Assembly: GCA_024734495.1 (NCBI GenBank)
Contig: JALMQS010000225.1
Span: 5,401,226 to 5,465,225, forward strand
Reading direction: 5' to 3'
DNA length: 64,000 bases
Source of the DNA: Forficula auricularia
Taxonomy: Eukaryota; Arthropoda; Insecta; Dermaptera; Forficulidae
The position numbers and the translations under genes are program-made. Numbering within the stretch: the first letter of the stretch is position 1; each line of letters begins with the position of its first letter. The notes under the pieces were generated by a model, which was not told the DNA's origin, searched no databases, and saw only the letters and a list, made by a program, of their open reading frames with translations. Below, piece by piece: positions 32,030 to 45,438 of the stretch.

Positions 32030-32780
32030 ATAAGTTTCACTCCTTCATTTTAGATGCTGATTAAGGGAATGTTACAGTTTTTCGATTTCTCCCATTGTTA
32101 ATGCCCCAAAATCTACTAAAATGCCAAATTTTATCATTTTATACCCTTTGAATTTTTACTTGATAAGAATTTATATTATAAACTTCACACCTTTTAAGAT
32201 GCTGAGGAAGGAAACGTTTCGTTTTTCGATTCTCTTCTTTATTAACCAAGCTCTAGTAGTATGTCAAGTTTCATCATTCTAGAGTTATTGTATTTTCACT
32301 ATATGTTAATTTAGTCTATAAATTTCACCAATTCATTTTATGTTCTGAAGAAGGGAAATTTTAGGTCTTTGATTTAAACTTTATTAACGCCCTAAAATCT
32401 ACCACCATCCCGAAAATAATGAAAATTTATCGTACAAAAATACCTCCCTTCATTTTATGTCCTGAAGAAGGGAAAGGTTCGGTTTTTCGATTTCACTCTA
32501 TATTAACGCCCCAAACACTACTACCATCCCGAAAATAATGAAAATTTATCGCACGAATATCACGACTTCATTTAATGTCCTGAAGAAGGGAAAGTTTCGG
32601 TTTTTCGATTTCACTCTCTATTAACGCCCCAAACACTACTACCATCCCGAAAATAATAAAAATTTATCGCACGAATATCACGACTTCATTTAAAGTCCTG
32701 AAGAAGGGAAAGTTTCGGTTTCTTCGATTTCACTCTCTATTAACGCCCCAAACACTACCTCCATCCCAAAAATGATGAAA
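32030..32780 (+). repeat. 118-bp tandem repeat
   Basis: Three to four clear units at 118-bp spacing, with CTGAAGAAGGGAAA starting at about 32,345, 32,462, 32,580 and 32,698, plus diverged units upstream. Each unit also has ttcggtttttcgatttc, ttaacgccccaaacac and ccatcccgaaaataatg. Part of a unit recurs at 43,257-43,290. The Penelope-like element at 31,587 is inserted into the older part of this array. Confidence 0.7.
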
Positions 32781-32784
32781 ATTA

Positions 32785-33162
32785 AACTTAATTATATGCA
32801 TTTGTATACCTCAAAGGGTTAAGCAGGAATGGTGAAATTTAAGTGAAAATTTAGATAAATATTCACACTATTCAAAACTCATTGCCCCTCTTAGAAAAAT
32901 ATAAACTCCATTATTACGAGGCATCACTTATGTATTTTTCATTAAATTATTTCTTTACTTCCAAAATTTGTCAATTCTACTAAAAAGTTAGTTGATCTCT
33001 AAACGGATTGGCGAAATTGAAACCTTGTCGTGATATTTAGCTGGCCGGCTGCCGGCCCTAGGAAAACTCCCTAACTACGCCAATGGTCGCGACCACCCCA
33101 TTTTGAATCACGTAACTAAATTTAAAACGACAATGACAATGAAAATATATTATATATTAGGC
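32785..33162 (+). repeat. 378-bp dispersed repeat, first of three copies
   Basis: This matches 35,315-35,690 and 39,670-40,045 (cttaattatatgcatttg ... agctggccggctgccggccc ... cgcgaccaccccattttg ... atattaggca). The GC-rich centre holds a small GGCCGGC/GCCGGCC hairpin. After attaggca this copy joins the large duplication, while the other two continue differently, so 33,162/33,163 is a recombination or insertion junction. Confidence 0.7.
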
Positions 33163-36100
33163 AACAAATGACTCGCTGATGCCGGGGGGACTTGCGACCC
33201 AGCCTCTTGATAAAATAGACCAAAATAATTATAAATCAGAAAGAAATCGATCTTATTTTATCGATTTCCTCTATCTGAAGGTTTATAGTATGTCTATTAT
33301 ATAAAAAATAGCATTTTCATTAAGAATTTTGTAGTTTAAAAGAAATTGTATGAAAATATTCAATTTCCTCTCCCCGGGAGCGAATCAACCTGAAATGGCC
33401 AACAGTTTTATTTTTTTCTCATTAGATATTTAGTCAAATCTATTGAAATTTCATATCTCTGTGTTATTTTCATTTATTTTTTATATCAAATAATTATTAT
33501 TAGGAAATTTGCATTTTAAAGTGTAGTTTATTTGAAGTCCAATTTAAATAAACGCTAATAATTCCGTTAAATTTTTTTTTTTAAATATGAAGCTAATAGA
33601 TATTATAAAACAATTAATTATGAATAATTTAGTACAATTTTGAACGAAATCGGTTCAGTACTTTTTGAGAAAAATGTCAAAAACCATCTGAACCGTCAAA
33701 AAACGATGTTTTTTGAAAGCACGAGATTGGTTTGAAAAAGCTAAAAAAGTCATATGAAACGAAACATTGACTTGTGACATGGAGGTGAATTTAAAAATGT
33801 TTCTAAAACGGCCTTTCATAGTCGGTTTTCGGAGTTTTTGACAATTTTCTCAAAAAGTACTGAACCGATTTTGTTCAAAACGTTATTACTTGATGTATAA
33901 TTGATTGTTTTATAATATCTATTAATTTCAAATTTTTAAAAAACTTTTCAACGGAGTTATTAGCGTTTTTTAAAATTGGACTTCAAATAAACTACCCTTT
34001 AAAATGCAAATTACCTAATAGTAATAATTTGATATAAAATAGAAATAAAAAAAACAAACAGATATGAAATTTGGATAGATTTGAATAATCATCTAATGAG
34101 TAAAAAAATAAAATTGTTGGCCATTTCTAGATGATTTGCTCCCGTAGAGAAGAAATTAAATCTTTTAATACAATTTCTTTTAAACTACAAAATTCTTAAT
34201 CAAAATGCTATTTTCTTATATAATAGACATACTGTGAACCTTCAGATAGATGAAATTGATGAAATAAAATCGATTTGTTTCTCATTTATAATTAATTTGG
34301 TCCGTTATATCCAGAGAATATCTCGCCATCAGACACCTTATTTGTCATTGATTCAAGACCATTAACTCTACAATATCGGAATATTTTTTAACGAGCAATC
34401 TATTGATCTTAGACATTTTACTTATATGAACTTTTCTGTTGGAAATGATATCTTGTTTAATAAAGATCATAATATAAATTTATGTGACTCAAAGGGTTAG
34501 GCAGTGAGGGTGAAATTTATGTGGAAAGTTAGATAAATCCTGTTCTGGAGGCTTAGATATTCTAAATATTCAAAAACTCTAATGAAGAAACATTTTGATA
34601 TTTTAATTTACTAAAATTAAGTTCATTATGTATAATTAGCTCCGATGACTATTTAAATATTTAGAGACGATTCTTGTTCTTCTTCAAGTGCCATATTCGA
34701 TTCCGAGACTCGACGATTACTATTGAGAGTGTCCTCTCCATTGTAATTTTCCACGGGAAATTTTTCACAGGGGTGGTTTCCCATTGTCATCCCCTGAAAG
34801 ATTCAGATTATATCCGTTTAAATATTTGGAGCGAGTCGGGCTTAAACCCAGGCAGCTTGATTAGAAGGCATATAGGGACGATTAAATATTTTTTCGTAAA
34901 CATGATAAAAGCGTTTTTTGAAGAACCGCGGTGCTCCTTATGATACTATGTGAAATGTTTGTTGATATCAGTGTCAACAACCAAATTCCATATTTTTTGA
35001 TTCAAAAAATTACCTGGTCAATTCATTGGGCTTGAATTTTTATATAAATTAATGAAGGGGTTAAAATAAGAGACGTGAAGCTTTTAATTATTTCTTTTTT
35101 GTTTCTGCTATTGGTTGGAGCCATCTTCAGAACTAAACAATGACAAACAATGTTAACAATATTAAATCGGCCTCTTCCGAATACATCAATCAATTAAAAT
35201 TTTGTTTTTCTACTCACCATTTTTTATATTGAAAAATATTTACATTTATTAGTAGCTCGTAAACTATAGATTTTAGAAATTTCTCTCATATTAACTTTTC
35301 TGATGGAAATTAAATGTAGGTACTTAATTATATGCATTTGTGTACCTCAAAGGGTTAAGCAGGAATGTTGAAATTTAAGTGAAAAGTTAGATAAATATTC
35401 ACACTATTCAAAACTCATTGCCCCTCTTAGAAAAATATAAACTCCATTATTACGAGGCATCACTCAAGTATTTTTCATTAAATTATTTCTTTCAAAATTT
35501 GTCAATTCTACTAAAAAGTTAGTTAATCTCTAAACGGATTGGCGAAATTGAAACCTTGTCGTGATATTTAGCTGGCCGGCTGCCGGCCCTAGGAAAACTC
35601 CCTAACTACGCCAATGGTCGCGACCACCCCATTTTGAATCACGTAACTAAATTTAAAACGACAATGACAATGAAAATACATTATATATTAGGCAGCGACC
35701 AAAAATAAATTCAAAATAAGCTGATGTGGCCATTCACATGACTTTACCATTTAACCTGGCCCCTACTCTCCTAATTTTGAACCCCTCCTCTTCTGAGTCA
35801 CTATCAGTTTTACATTATGAGACATTTTTATATGGTCATATAGGGAGCATATAGGCGAAATTTCGTACGAATTGATCAAACGGTTTAAGACTTATATTAA
35901 TAATTTTACATTTGAGCCCCCAAAAAAATTTTCATTTTTTTTTTCTTTTTTGCCCACTCTATTGAAAAATGAGAAAAATCATTTTGTCTGTCTGTCTGGA
36001 TTCAGATACTGACGATAATTTAAGAAGGAAACGTCAAAGAGAGAAAGTTTGTTCTTCTGCTAAAATATTTGTATTTCTAATACAGAGAGGTAATTAGATT

Positions 36101-37093
36101 TTGGGCTTTCTAGATTTAAGTAACAGTTTTAGTTCAAAAATAAAGTTAACATCATTTTTGAAATGATTTTATTAATGTATTAAATCAATGTTATAATATA
36201 GTCATAAATGAACAATTTATTTTATAATTATTATTCAATTTTAAACGGGTATCTAGTGTAAATAAGTTTTCAATTTTTATTATTTAATAAGTGGTCGAAT
36301 GACAGTGTGTTTCATTAGAATCTGATCAAAGAAAAAGACAAAATATAATGAGGATAGAATAATATCTATTCTTTTTAAGCTAAGGCATTGCAAAGATGTC
36401 AAAAACAAGTCCAAACCTATTTCGGACTATTAGATAATTTCTTAATTCCTAATAGTTTTATAGGTTTTTGACTCTAGGTAAGAAAATGTTAAATCGAAAT
36501 GAAAATAAGATTTAGATATTTATCATCAAATTATTAATTCACCGAAACTGCAAACAGCTCACCGAGTCTTGAAAAAGTTTCACTTTACCTCCAATTTAAA
36601 GTTTGATACATAGATAAATGATACATACAGTCGAGAACCAGTAGCAGAATTAAAATACTGCAAGACCCCGCAACGCTACTCAAATTTTTCGGATTGATTA
36701 TTTGTTAATTAGAATAAAATTGTTCCTATTTAAATTAGAATAAAAATACTGACAAAAAAACAAACAGTTATAGTCTAGAAAAATAATAAATTGATGTGCG
36801 AGTAGGGTAAATAAATTCTAAATTTTTTAATTATTTAATAAATGTGCGGATGAGCTGGGGGCTTGTTGCCAAACATACGGATAATTATTAATAGCTAATA
36901 AATACAATCGAATATTTAAATTATATATTTATTTATTATAGTAAATATTCTCACATTTAAATATATTAAAACATATTACACTAGGGTATATTGAACGTGA
37001 ACCCGATGGCGTGAGACTGTGTCTCAATCTCACCATAAAACAGGCTAAAAGATTAATAAATTAGAAAAAAAAGATCTTATTTTATCGATTTAA
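33163..37093 (+). repeat. Large direct duplication, copy 1 (3.93 kb)
   Basis: From aacaaatgactcgctgatgc to atcgatttaa this is repeated at 37,516-41,452 with only scattered single-base and small indel differences. That implies a very recent event or an assembly duplicate. It contains the palindrome (33,210-34,305), the 378-bp repeat (35,315-35,690), a decayed motif resembling a hammerhead (minus strand, 35,105-35,130), and a diverged ctgtctg repeat (about 35,930-36,300). No gene is supported; an 89-codon frame (34,674-34,943) is identical in both copies but shows no known motif. Confidence 0.85.
33210..34305. repeat. 1.1 kb palindrome, copy 1
   Basis: The left arm (about 33,210-33,705) and right arm (about 33,815-34,305) are inverted copies (ttttgtagtttaaaagaaat, tttatttgaagtccaatttt, aatcggttcagtactttttg), somewhat diverged, with a ~110-base centre. 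It would extrude as a long hairpin. The family is not recognised. Confidence 0.75.
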
Positions 37094-37095
37094 TT

Positions 37096-37510
37096 TAATG
37101 TGAAGGAACACGTAATCATTCCAATATAAGAAAATAGCATTTCAATTAACAATTTTGTAGTTTAAATGAAATGTTATGAAAACATTCAGTTTCTTCACAG
37201 CGGCAGCGACTCGACTAGAAATGGCTAAACGGTTTAATTTTTTCCTCATCACATATTCAATTAAATCTATTGAAATTTTATATCCATTAAATATTTTCTT
37301 TTTATTTTATATCAAACAGTTTTTATTTGAATATTTTCATTTTAAAGGGTTTGACGGTCTAATTTGAAACAAAAGCTAATCACGATTTGGAAAAAATTGT
37401 TGAAAATTAAAATTAATAAATATTATCAAACAATCGATTATTAATAATTATATTCAATTTTGAACGAAATTGATTGATTAGTTTTTAAGAAAATGATTAA
37501 AAGCTTGAAA
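37096..37510 (+). repeat. Diverged single arm of the palindrome
   Basis: Between the two duplicate copies lies a more diverged single copy of the palindrome's left arm (gaaggaacacg..., agcatttcaattaacaattt, cattttaaagggtttgac, aacgaaattgattgattagt). It has no inverted partner and marks an older insertion. Confidence 0.6.
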
Positions 37511-37515
37511 ACCGT

Positions 37516-40500
37516 AACAAATGACTCGCTGATGCCGGGGGACTTGCGACCCAGCCTCTTGATAAAATAGACCAAAATAATTATAAATCAGAAAGAAATC
37601 GATCTTATTTTATCGATTTCCTCTATCTGAAGGTTTATAGTATGTCTATTATATAAAAAATAGCATTTTCATTAAGAATTTTGTAGTTTAAAAGAAATTG
37701 TATGAAAATATTCAATTTCTTCTCCCCGGGAGCGAATCAACCTGAAATGGCCAACAGTTTTATTTTTTTTCTCATTAGATATTTAGTCAAATCTATTGAA
37801 ATTTCATATCTCTGTGTTATTTTCATTTATTTTTTATATCAAATAATTATTATTAGGAAATTTGCATTTTAAAGTGTAGTTTATTTGAAGTCCAATTTAA
37901 ATAAACGCTAATAATTCCGTTAAATTTTTTTTTTTTAAATATGAAGCTAATAGATATTATAAAACAATTAATTATGAATAATTTAGTACAATTTTGAACG
38001 AAATCGGTTCAGTACTTTTTGAGAAAAATGTCAAAAACCATCTGAACCGTCAAAAAACGATGTTTTTTGAAAGCACGAGATTGGTTTGAAAAAAGCTAAA
38101 AAAGTCATATGAAACGAAACATTGACTTGTGACATGGAGGTGAATTTAAAAATGTTTCTAAAACGGCCTTTCATAGTCGGTTTTCGGAGTTTTTGACAAT
38201 TTTCTCAAAAAGTACTGAACCGATTTCGTTCAAAATGTTATTACTTGATTTATAATTGATTGTTTTATAATATCTATTAATTTCAAATTTTTAAAAAACT
38301 TTTCAACGGAGTTATTAGCGTTTTTTAAAATTGGACTTCAAATAAACTACCCTTTAAAATGCAAATTACCTAATAGTAATAATTTGATATAAAATAGAAA
38401 TAAAAAAAACAAACAGATATGAAATTTGGATAGATTTGAATAATCATCTAATGAGTAAAAAATAAAATTGTTGGCCATTTCTAGATGATTTGCTCCCGTA
38501 GAGAAGAAATTAAATCTTTTAATACAATTTCTTTTAAACTACAAAATTCTTAATCAAAATGCTATTTTCTTATATAATAGACATACTGTGAACCTTCAGA
38601 TAGATGAAATTGATGAAATAAAATCGATTTGTTTCTCATTTATAATTAATTTGGTCCGTTATATCCAGAGAATATCTCGCCATCAGACACCTTATTTGTC
38701 ATTGATTCAAGACCATTAACTCTACAATATCGGAATATTTTTTAACGAGCAATCTATTGATCTTAGACATTTTACTTATATGAACTTTTCTGTTGGAAAT
38801 GATATCTTGTTTAATAAAGATCATAATATAAATTTATGTGACTCAAAGGGTTAGGCAGTGAGGGTGAAATTTATGTGGAAAGTTAGATAAATCCTGTTCT
38901 GGAGGCTTAGATATTCTAAATATTCAAAAACTCTAATGAAGAAACATTTTGATATTTTAATTTACTAAAATTAAGTTCATTATGTATAATTAGCTCCGAT
39001 GACTATTTAAATATTTAGAGACGATTCTTGTTCTTCTTCAAGTGCCATATTCGATTCCGAGACTCGACGATTACTATTGAGAGTGTCCTCTCCATTGTAA
39101 TTTTCCACGGGAAATTTTTCACAGGGGTGGTTTCCCATTGTCATCCCCTGAAAGATTCAGATTATATCCGTTTAAATATTTGGAGCGAGTCGGGCTTAAA
39201 CCCAGGCAGCTTGATTAGAAGGCATATAGGGACGATTAAATATTTTTTCGTAAACATGATAAAAGCGTTTTTTGAAGAACCGCGGTGCTCCTTATGATAC
39301 TATGTGAAATGTTTGTTGATATCAGTGTCAACAACCAAATTCCATATTTTTTGATTCAAAAAATTACCTGGTCAATTCATTGGGCTTGAATTTTTATATA
39401 AATTAATGAAGGGGTTAAAATAAGAGACGTGAAGCTTTTAATTATTTCTTTTTTGTTTCTGCTATTGGTTGGAGCCATCTTCAGAACTAAACAATGACAA
39501 ACAATGTTAACAATATTAAATCGGCCTCTTCCGAATACATCAATCAATTAAAATTTTGTTTTTCTACTCACCATTTTTTATATTGAAAAATATTTACATT
39601 TATTAGTAGCTCGTAAACTATAGATTTTAGAAATTTCTCTCATATTAACTTTTCTGATGGAAATTAAATGTAGGTACTTAATTATATGCATTTGTGTACC
39701 TCAAAGGGTTAAGCAGGAATGTTGAAATTTAAGTGAAAAGTTAGATAAATATTCACACTATTCAAAACTCATTGCCCCTCTTAGAAAAATATAAACTCCA
39801 TTATTACGAGGCATCACTCAAGTATTTTTCATTAAATTATTTCTTTCAAAATTTGTCAATTCTACTAAAAAGTTAGTTAATCTCTAAACGGATTGGCGAA
39901 ATTGAAACCTTGTCGTGATATTTAGCTGGCCGGCTGCCGGCCCTAGGAAAACTCCCTAACTACGCCAATGGTCGCGACCACCCCATTTTGAATCACGTAA
40001 CTAAATTTAAAACGACAATGACAATGAAAATACATTATATATTAGGCAGCGACCAAAAATAAATTCAAAATAAGCTGATGTGGCCATTCACATGACTTTA
40101 CCATTTAACCTGGCCCCTACTCTCCTAATTTTGAACCCCTCCTCTTCTGAGTCACTATCAATTTTACATTATGAGACATTTTTATATGGTCATATAGGGA
40201 GCATATAGGCAAAATTTCGTACGAATTGATCAAACGGTTTAAGACTTATATTAATAATTTTACATTTTGAGCCCCCACCCAAAAAATTTTCATTTTTTTT
40301 TTCTTTTTTGCCCACTCTATTGAAAAATGAGAAAAATCATTTTGTCTGTCTGTCTGGATTCAGATACTGACGATAATTTAAGAAGGAAACGTCAAAGAAA
40401 GAAAGTTTGTTCTTGTGCTAAAATATTTGTATTTCTAATACAGAGAGGTAATTAGATTTTGGGCTTTCTAGATTTAAGTAACAGTTTTAGTTCAAAAATA

Positions 40501-41452
40501 AAGTTAACATCATTTTTGAAATGATTTTATTAATGTATTAAATCAATGTTATAATATAGTCATAAATGAACAATTTATTTTATAATTATTATTCAATTTT
40601 AAAGGGGTATCTAGTGTAAATAAGTTTTCAATTTTTATTATTTAATAAGTGGTCGAATGACAGTGTGTTTCATTAGAATCTGATCAAAGAAAAAGACAAA
40701 ATATAATGAGGATAGAATAATATCTATTCTTTTTAAGCTAAGGCATTGCAAAGATGTCAAAAACAAGTCCAAACCTATTTCGGACTATTAGATAATTTCT
40801 TAATTCCTAATAGTTTTATAGGTTTTTGACTCTAGGTAAGAAAATGTTAAATCGAAATGAAAATAAGATTTAGATATTTATCATCAAATTATTAATTCAC
40901 CGAAACTGCAAACAGCTCACCGAGTCTTGAAAAAGTTTCACTTTACCTCCAATTTAAAGTTTGATACATAGATAAATGATACATACAGTCGAGAACCAGT
41001 AGCAGAATTAAAATACTGCAAGACCCCGCAACGCTACTCAAATTTTTCGGATTGATTATTTGTTAATTATAATAAAATTGTTCCTATTTAAATTAGAATA
41101 AAAATACTGACAAAAAAACAAACAGTTATAGTGTAGAAAAATAATAAATTGCTGTGCGAGTATGGTAAATAAATTCTAATTTTTTTAATTATTTAATAAA
41201 TGTGCGGATGAGCTGGGGGCTTGTTGCCAAACATACGGATATTTATTAATAGCTAATAAATACAATCGAATATTTAAATTATATATTTATTTATTATAGT
41301 AAATATTCTCACATTTAAATATATTAAAACATATTACACTAGGGTATATTGAACGTGAATCCAGATGGCGTGAGACTGTGTCTCAATCTCACCATAAAAC
41401 AGGCTAAATGATTAATAAATTAGAAAAAAAGATCTTATTTTATCGATTTAAA
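37516..41452 (+). repeat. Large direct duplication, copy 2
   Basis: Second copy of 33,163-37,093. It starts after ...aaaccgt instead of attaggca and ends at atcgattta, after which the two copies diverge (ttaatgtgaagg against aacaataaaatt). Confidence 0.85.
37563..38660. repeat. 1.1 kb palindrome, copy 2
   Basis: Arms about 37,563-38,060 and 38,168-38,660, equivalent to copy 1. Confidence 0.75.
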
Positions 41453-41537
41453 CAATAAAATTTATTCAAGTATTTTGTAAATTCAAAATGATTTTCTGAA
41501 CGAAGAATTTTATGAAAAAATTTTCTAAATTTTGCAG

Positions 41538-41653
41538 AACCGCTTATAATCGCTCCGCTGGAAAAACAACCTGAACCAGAGGATTTCACGAATAGAGCTC
41601 AACTACCTTCGATGAGTGAACCGCATGGAGGTTCAAAATGCTGTAGCATCTAG
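41538..41653 (+). CDS. Candidate terminal coding exon ending in a CCxx tail
   Basis: After a splice-acceptor-like tttctaaattttgcag (ending 41,537) the sequence turns abruptly GC-richer. In one frame it encodes PLIIAPLEKQPEPEDF, then TNRAQLPSMSEPHGG and SKCCSI before TAG (41,651-41,653). A C-terminal CCxx is a prenylation signal type seen in Rab-family GTPases, but 38 residues are too few to assign a family. A second coding-like frame overlaps from 41,616, so the region might instead be one frameshifted transposon protein. Confidence 0.3.
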
Positions 41654-42016
41654 TTTAGCAACGTCATTCGCGCAGCCAACAATCGTTGCTTCAAAATCGA
41701 AAGCACAAAAACAACGTGAGTACAGACAGCGTATCGCAGCATCTAGAACTCAGGCGGCTGCTGCCGAAAAAATCAAAAGACGAAAGACAACGCAACAACA
41801 GATTACGCCAAGTCTACTAACTTGGCCATTGCCAGTGGTTCTCTTGAAGCGACAACTACACCTTCATCTTGTTCAGTGGAAGAGTCGTACAATGTCCAAG
41901 CTGGGGAAGTCAACTACGACTGGACACGCCACGGCGGTCCTAAGTTAATGGTGGACTTACTCTTGGTGAAGCGAAGTCTAACTCTAATTGCTATCTCTCT
42001 GACATCGGTCACATGA
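41616..42016 (+). pseudogene. Frameshifted alanine- and lysine-rich protein fragment, probably transposon-derived
   Basis: The first frame (from 41,616, GTG; in-frame ATG at 41,625) encodes SKAQKQREYRQRIAASR and AAAAEKIKRRKTTQQQ. Near 41,810 the coding-like sequence passes to the next frame (NLAIASGSLEATTTPSS, NYDWTRHGGPKLMVDLL) and stops near 42,016. QREYRQR-type basic repeats occur in the N-terminal regions of some eukaryotic transposon proteins, but I cannot name the family. GC content is well above that of the neighbours. Confidence 0.35.
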
Positions 42017-42019
42017 TCC

Positions 42020-43389
42020 CAATAATACTTAATTAATAATTTATTCTTTCTAATTATTTAATAAATCAGTTGTTAGTTGTTCATTAACAAGCAAACAAGC
42101 CACATCGGAACGATTCAAGCTGAACCTTTTCATACATTTTACTCGAGTTAATCGTTACCCTGCCAGCCAGAAATCAATCTACAACTTATCAAGAGATTTT
42201 ACAAATAATTGCCTTCATTTTCCAAGAAGATTTCTCCCAGCTAGTAGCGTACGGCCGCCTAGGATCTCAAACCAGTGCTCAAAGGTTTTCAGACTTATTA
42301 TTTTTTCATAACACATAAATGTCTCGTTTAGAAATCCATTTACTTACATGCTATTTCTATTAAGTGAAACACAGACTATTTCAACAGGAGTTAAATGGAT
42401 CTAACATTTACTAACTAACAAATCTTATTTATAAAATACATGAACATTGAATCAAACAAATACATTCTCTTTAAATTAAATTGAACTTGCCTTTTCGTTC
42501 ATATTAACTTAACATCCTATACAGCTTGTTTATTCATTTCAATACTAGTTGTCTTACTTTTAAATAATAACTCTTGTGTTTTAAACTATATACCAAATCT
42601 ATTAATAAGAATATTATTTATTTTTATATAACATTTTAACAAACCAATAATTAGCGATTATTAATTAATAAGCACACATACAAACTCACACAGACCAATT
42701 AAGATAATTGCTATTTAATTGTTTTCTATTATTCATACTATTATTTGATTATAATTAATTATCTTTCCATAAAGAGTATTATTTGTAATAATATTTTTCA
42801 AAACAAAACAAAACAAAAGATTCAAATCTATATGTAAGAATCTATTTCATAAACAATCTTATTATTTTTTTGTAACTATTTAATCGAACTCAAATTATAA
42901 CTAAACATTAACTTGTACATATTTGTTGACTGAATAACATCTGATTATTTTTCAATAAAATAATAAAACTTGTCATATTACAACCTGAATATTTGGCTTT
43001 ATCAAATCTGGTCCAACTTATTTATTTATTAACATTTCAGCACCTCTTTTTTTGTGAATAAGACCTTCTGCTTTAGATCACACAAACTTAACTTTATTTA
43101 TAACTAACTAACTTATCAATCGTACATACAGTAAAAGTTTGTATCTGGTAGACCGACTGTAAGACGGAGTCACAACTGGCGAATTAATTTTTTGTTACAG
43201 TATTTTAAATTTTGTAAAGTTTTTCAAGCACTATTGCAGTTGGCCTAACTAACGATACCATCCCGAAAGTAATGAAAATTTATCGCAATGAGCTTCCCGG
43301 TTTGCTCGCAGCTCTGCTCCCTGAACCTCCATCAAAGCAGTATGTAGTATAGTGTGTGTGTATCTGTGTTGTGATCGATTTCTTTCGTC
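42020..43389. other. No gene recognised
   Basis: Very AT-rich. It could be the 3' untranslated region and flank of the preceding candidate. An AATAAAATAATAAAA cluster lies near 42,953. A piece of the 118-bp tandem unit is at 43,257-43,290. Confidence 0.35.
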
Positions 43390-44412
43390 AATTTTTTAAC
43401 CGATTTTGATGATTTTTTGCATTGGGTTCAGTATAGTTTCCGATTGGTCCCGTTTTTTTCATTGTTATTGGACCTTTTTTGCAATGTTTGTTCAGGCATA
43501 ACTTCTTTGTTTATGAACCGATTTTAATGATTCTTTCTGGGTTTTGGATCAGTATAGCTCCAAGATAGTCAAGATTCCTATTTTTTTATTTATTATTTTA
43601 TGTATGTTCAGCGAGAACTTTTTGAAGGGGGACCGATTTCGATTATTCTTTTCTTATTGGAAAGGGTGTACCTTAGGAGTGGTCCCATATTAATTTGGTA
43701 AATTTCTGATAATATGATCAAGACGAAATAACGTAAATAATCTCCAATTCTTATGAGCAAATAATCGAAATTATAATAAATAAAATCTTTTATAAAAAAA
43801 AAACAATCTTGAAACGTTCATTTAAAACCCGCAAACGTTTCGAGAGAATTTCTATATTTATGAATTGATTTTTTTTATCATTTTCTGATTCATTCGCCCG
43901 ACGCTTTCTCTTACGAGATGCATACAAAATATTATATTAAGTCACTATTAATAGCATCACTAAATAGAGAAAAATAAAAATAGTTTTTATGGAAAAAATA
44001 AAATAAAACCGACTTCAAAAAATTAAATGCAACAAATAAAATGATAAGAACTCAAAAATCCAATGAAATGGACTAAAAGGTATGACATAATTATCTAATT
44101 TAGTTACAAATAAACGACGAAATTTTTACATGAAATCACTTTTTGAAGTCGGTGCCAAACAATATACTATAAGCGAACTTACGAGATGTTGTCTTCATTA
44201 CCCGCCAAACGTACTAAGTATGATCCGTCGAGTGCGATTCATAAATGTATGTTTAGCACCGACTACAAAAAGTGATTTCAAGTAAAAATTTCGTCATTTA
44301 GTTGTAACTAAATTAGATAATTATTTTATACCTTTTAGTGCATTTCATTTGATTTTTGGAGTTCATATTATTTTATTTGTTGCATTTAATTTTTTGAAGT
44401 GGTTTTTTTTCT
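43390..44412 (-). repeat. CGACTTC-family repeat
   Basis: Same order as at 28,060, but with a longer middle segment (43,800-44,000) that includes cgcaaacgtttcgagagaat and cgcccgacgctttctcttac, also found at 59,180-59,270 and 62,400-62,500. The palindromic end is at about 43,990-44,412. A remnant (gaactcggttttattttt) follows near 44,600. Confidence 0.65.
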
Positions 44413-44645
44413 AAAAATTATTTTATCCAGTAAATACGTGCCAAAGAAATATCTGTAAAAAAAAAATGAAAAATATTCCAATTTTTTAATAAGTCAGTAA
44501 TAAATAGAAACTTTACAAAATTCTCAATAAATTAAATTTTTAACATTAAACTTTCTAGTATACAAAATTCATATTGCGCCTGGGGCCTTAATTTTTTGAA
44601 CTCGGTTTTATTTTTTTTTTTATAAAAATTATTTTGTTTTGAAAA

Positions 44646-45405
44646 GTACATTTTGGTTCTCGAAATTAAATAAAATTGTTGCTTTGATTCAAGGGGTAAT
44701 TAAAATGAATGATTTTGTTTAAAAGGCTGCGGATGGAAGGTTTTAAGTCCCTGCCTGGAATATCTTCCAGTTCAAGCATGTCAAAGACAAGTACAGATAT
44801 ATTTAGAAAAATCTAATGTTAAATTTGAAAAATAAGAAAACGATGCTGTATTCGATGAAATTTTGCAAAAAAAAGCGAAGATTAAATAAAATAAAATTTC
44901 AAAAAATGAAGGTTTTTTTTGGACAGCATCTCCTGGTTGAAAAGTCACCAACCGCCACTGATATATATATAAATATATATGTCGTCCCTCGATTTATGCG
45001 ATACTTTTTTATTGGTGTTGCGATACTTTTTTTATTGGTGTTTTCTCTTACGCGGCAAAATAACACAGGTATACAATAAAAAAGTTATTTTAAATTATGT
45101 GGCACTGATAAATTTCCGGCTTCTGAATCTGAAACTAAATTTATTTTATGAGAATCACATCACATTTTTTCATAAAGAAAGAAATTAATTAAGGTAAAAG
45201 TATATAACAGGGCTCAACCTATTTTGAATTGTAAAATCACTTCGATGGGAATTCTTTTATAATTTTTCAAATCATATCTATTTATTGGAGTATTGAAGAA
45301 TGAAAAGAAAATAGTAAAATCTTAACATTTGAGCAAGTTATGGGCAGAAAGGAAGAGTGTAAAACTAGAGGAATTCTCTCTACTTTAACCTGTAAAAAAT
45401 AATTA

Positions 45406-45438
<33 letters not shown>

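Noticed and set aside
32345..32780. Hammerhead motif in the 118-bp tandem repeat
   Set aside because: CTGAAGA is present, but no GAAA block follows at stem II distance.
34674..34943. 89-codon frame, duplicated at 39,028
   Set aside because: Identity only reflects the recent duplication; no motif, and composition does not stand out.
45397..45430. TATA-box cluster or promoter at AT runs
   Set aside because: These are simple AT microsatellites with no transcription unit beside them; several similar runs occur in the window.
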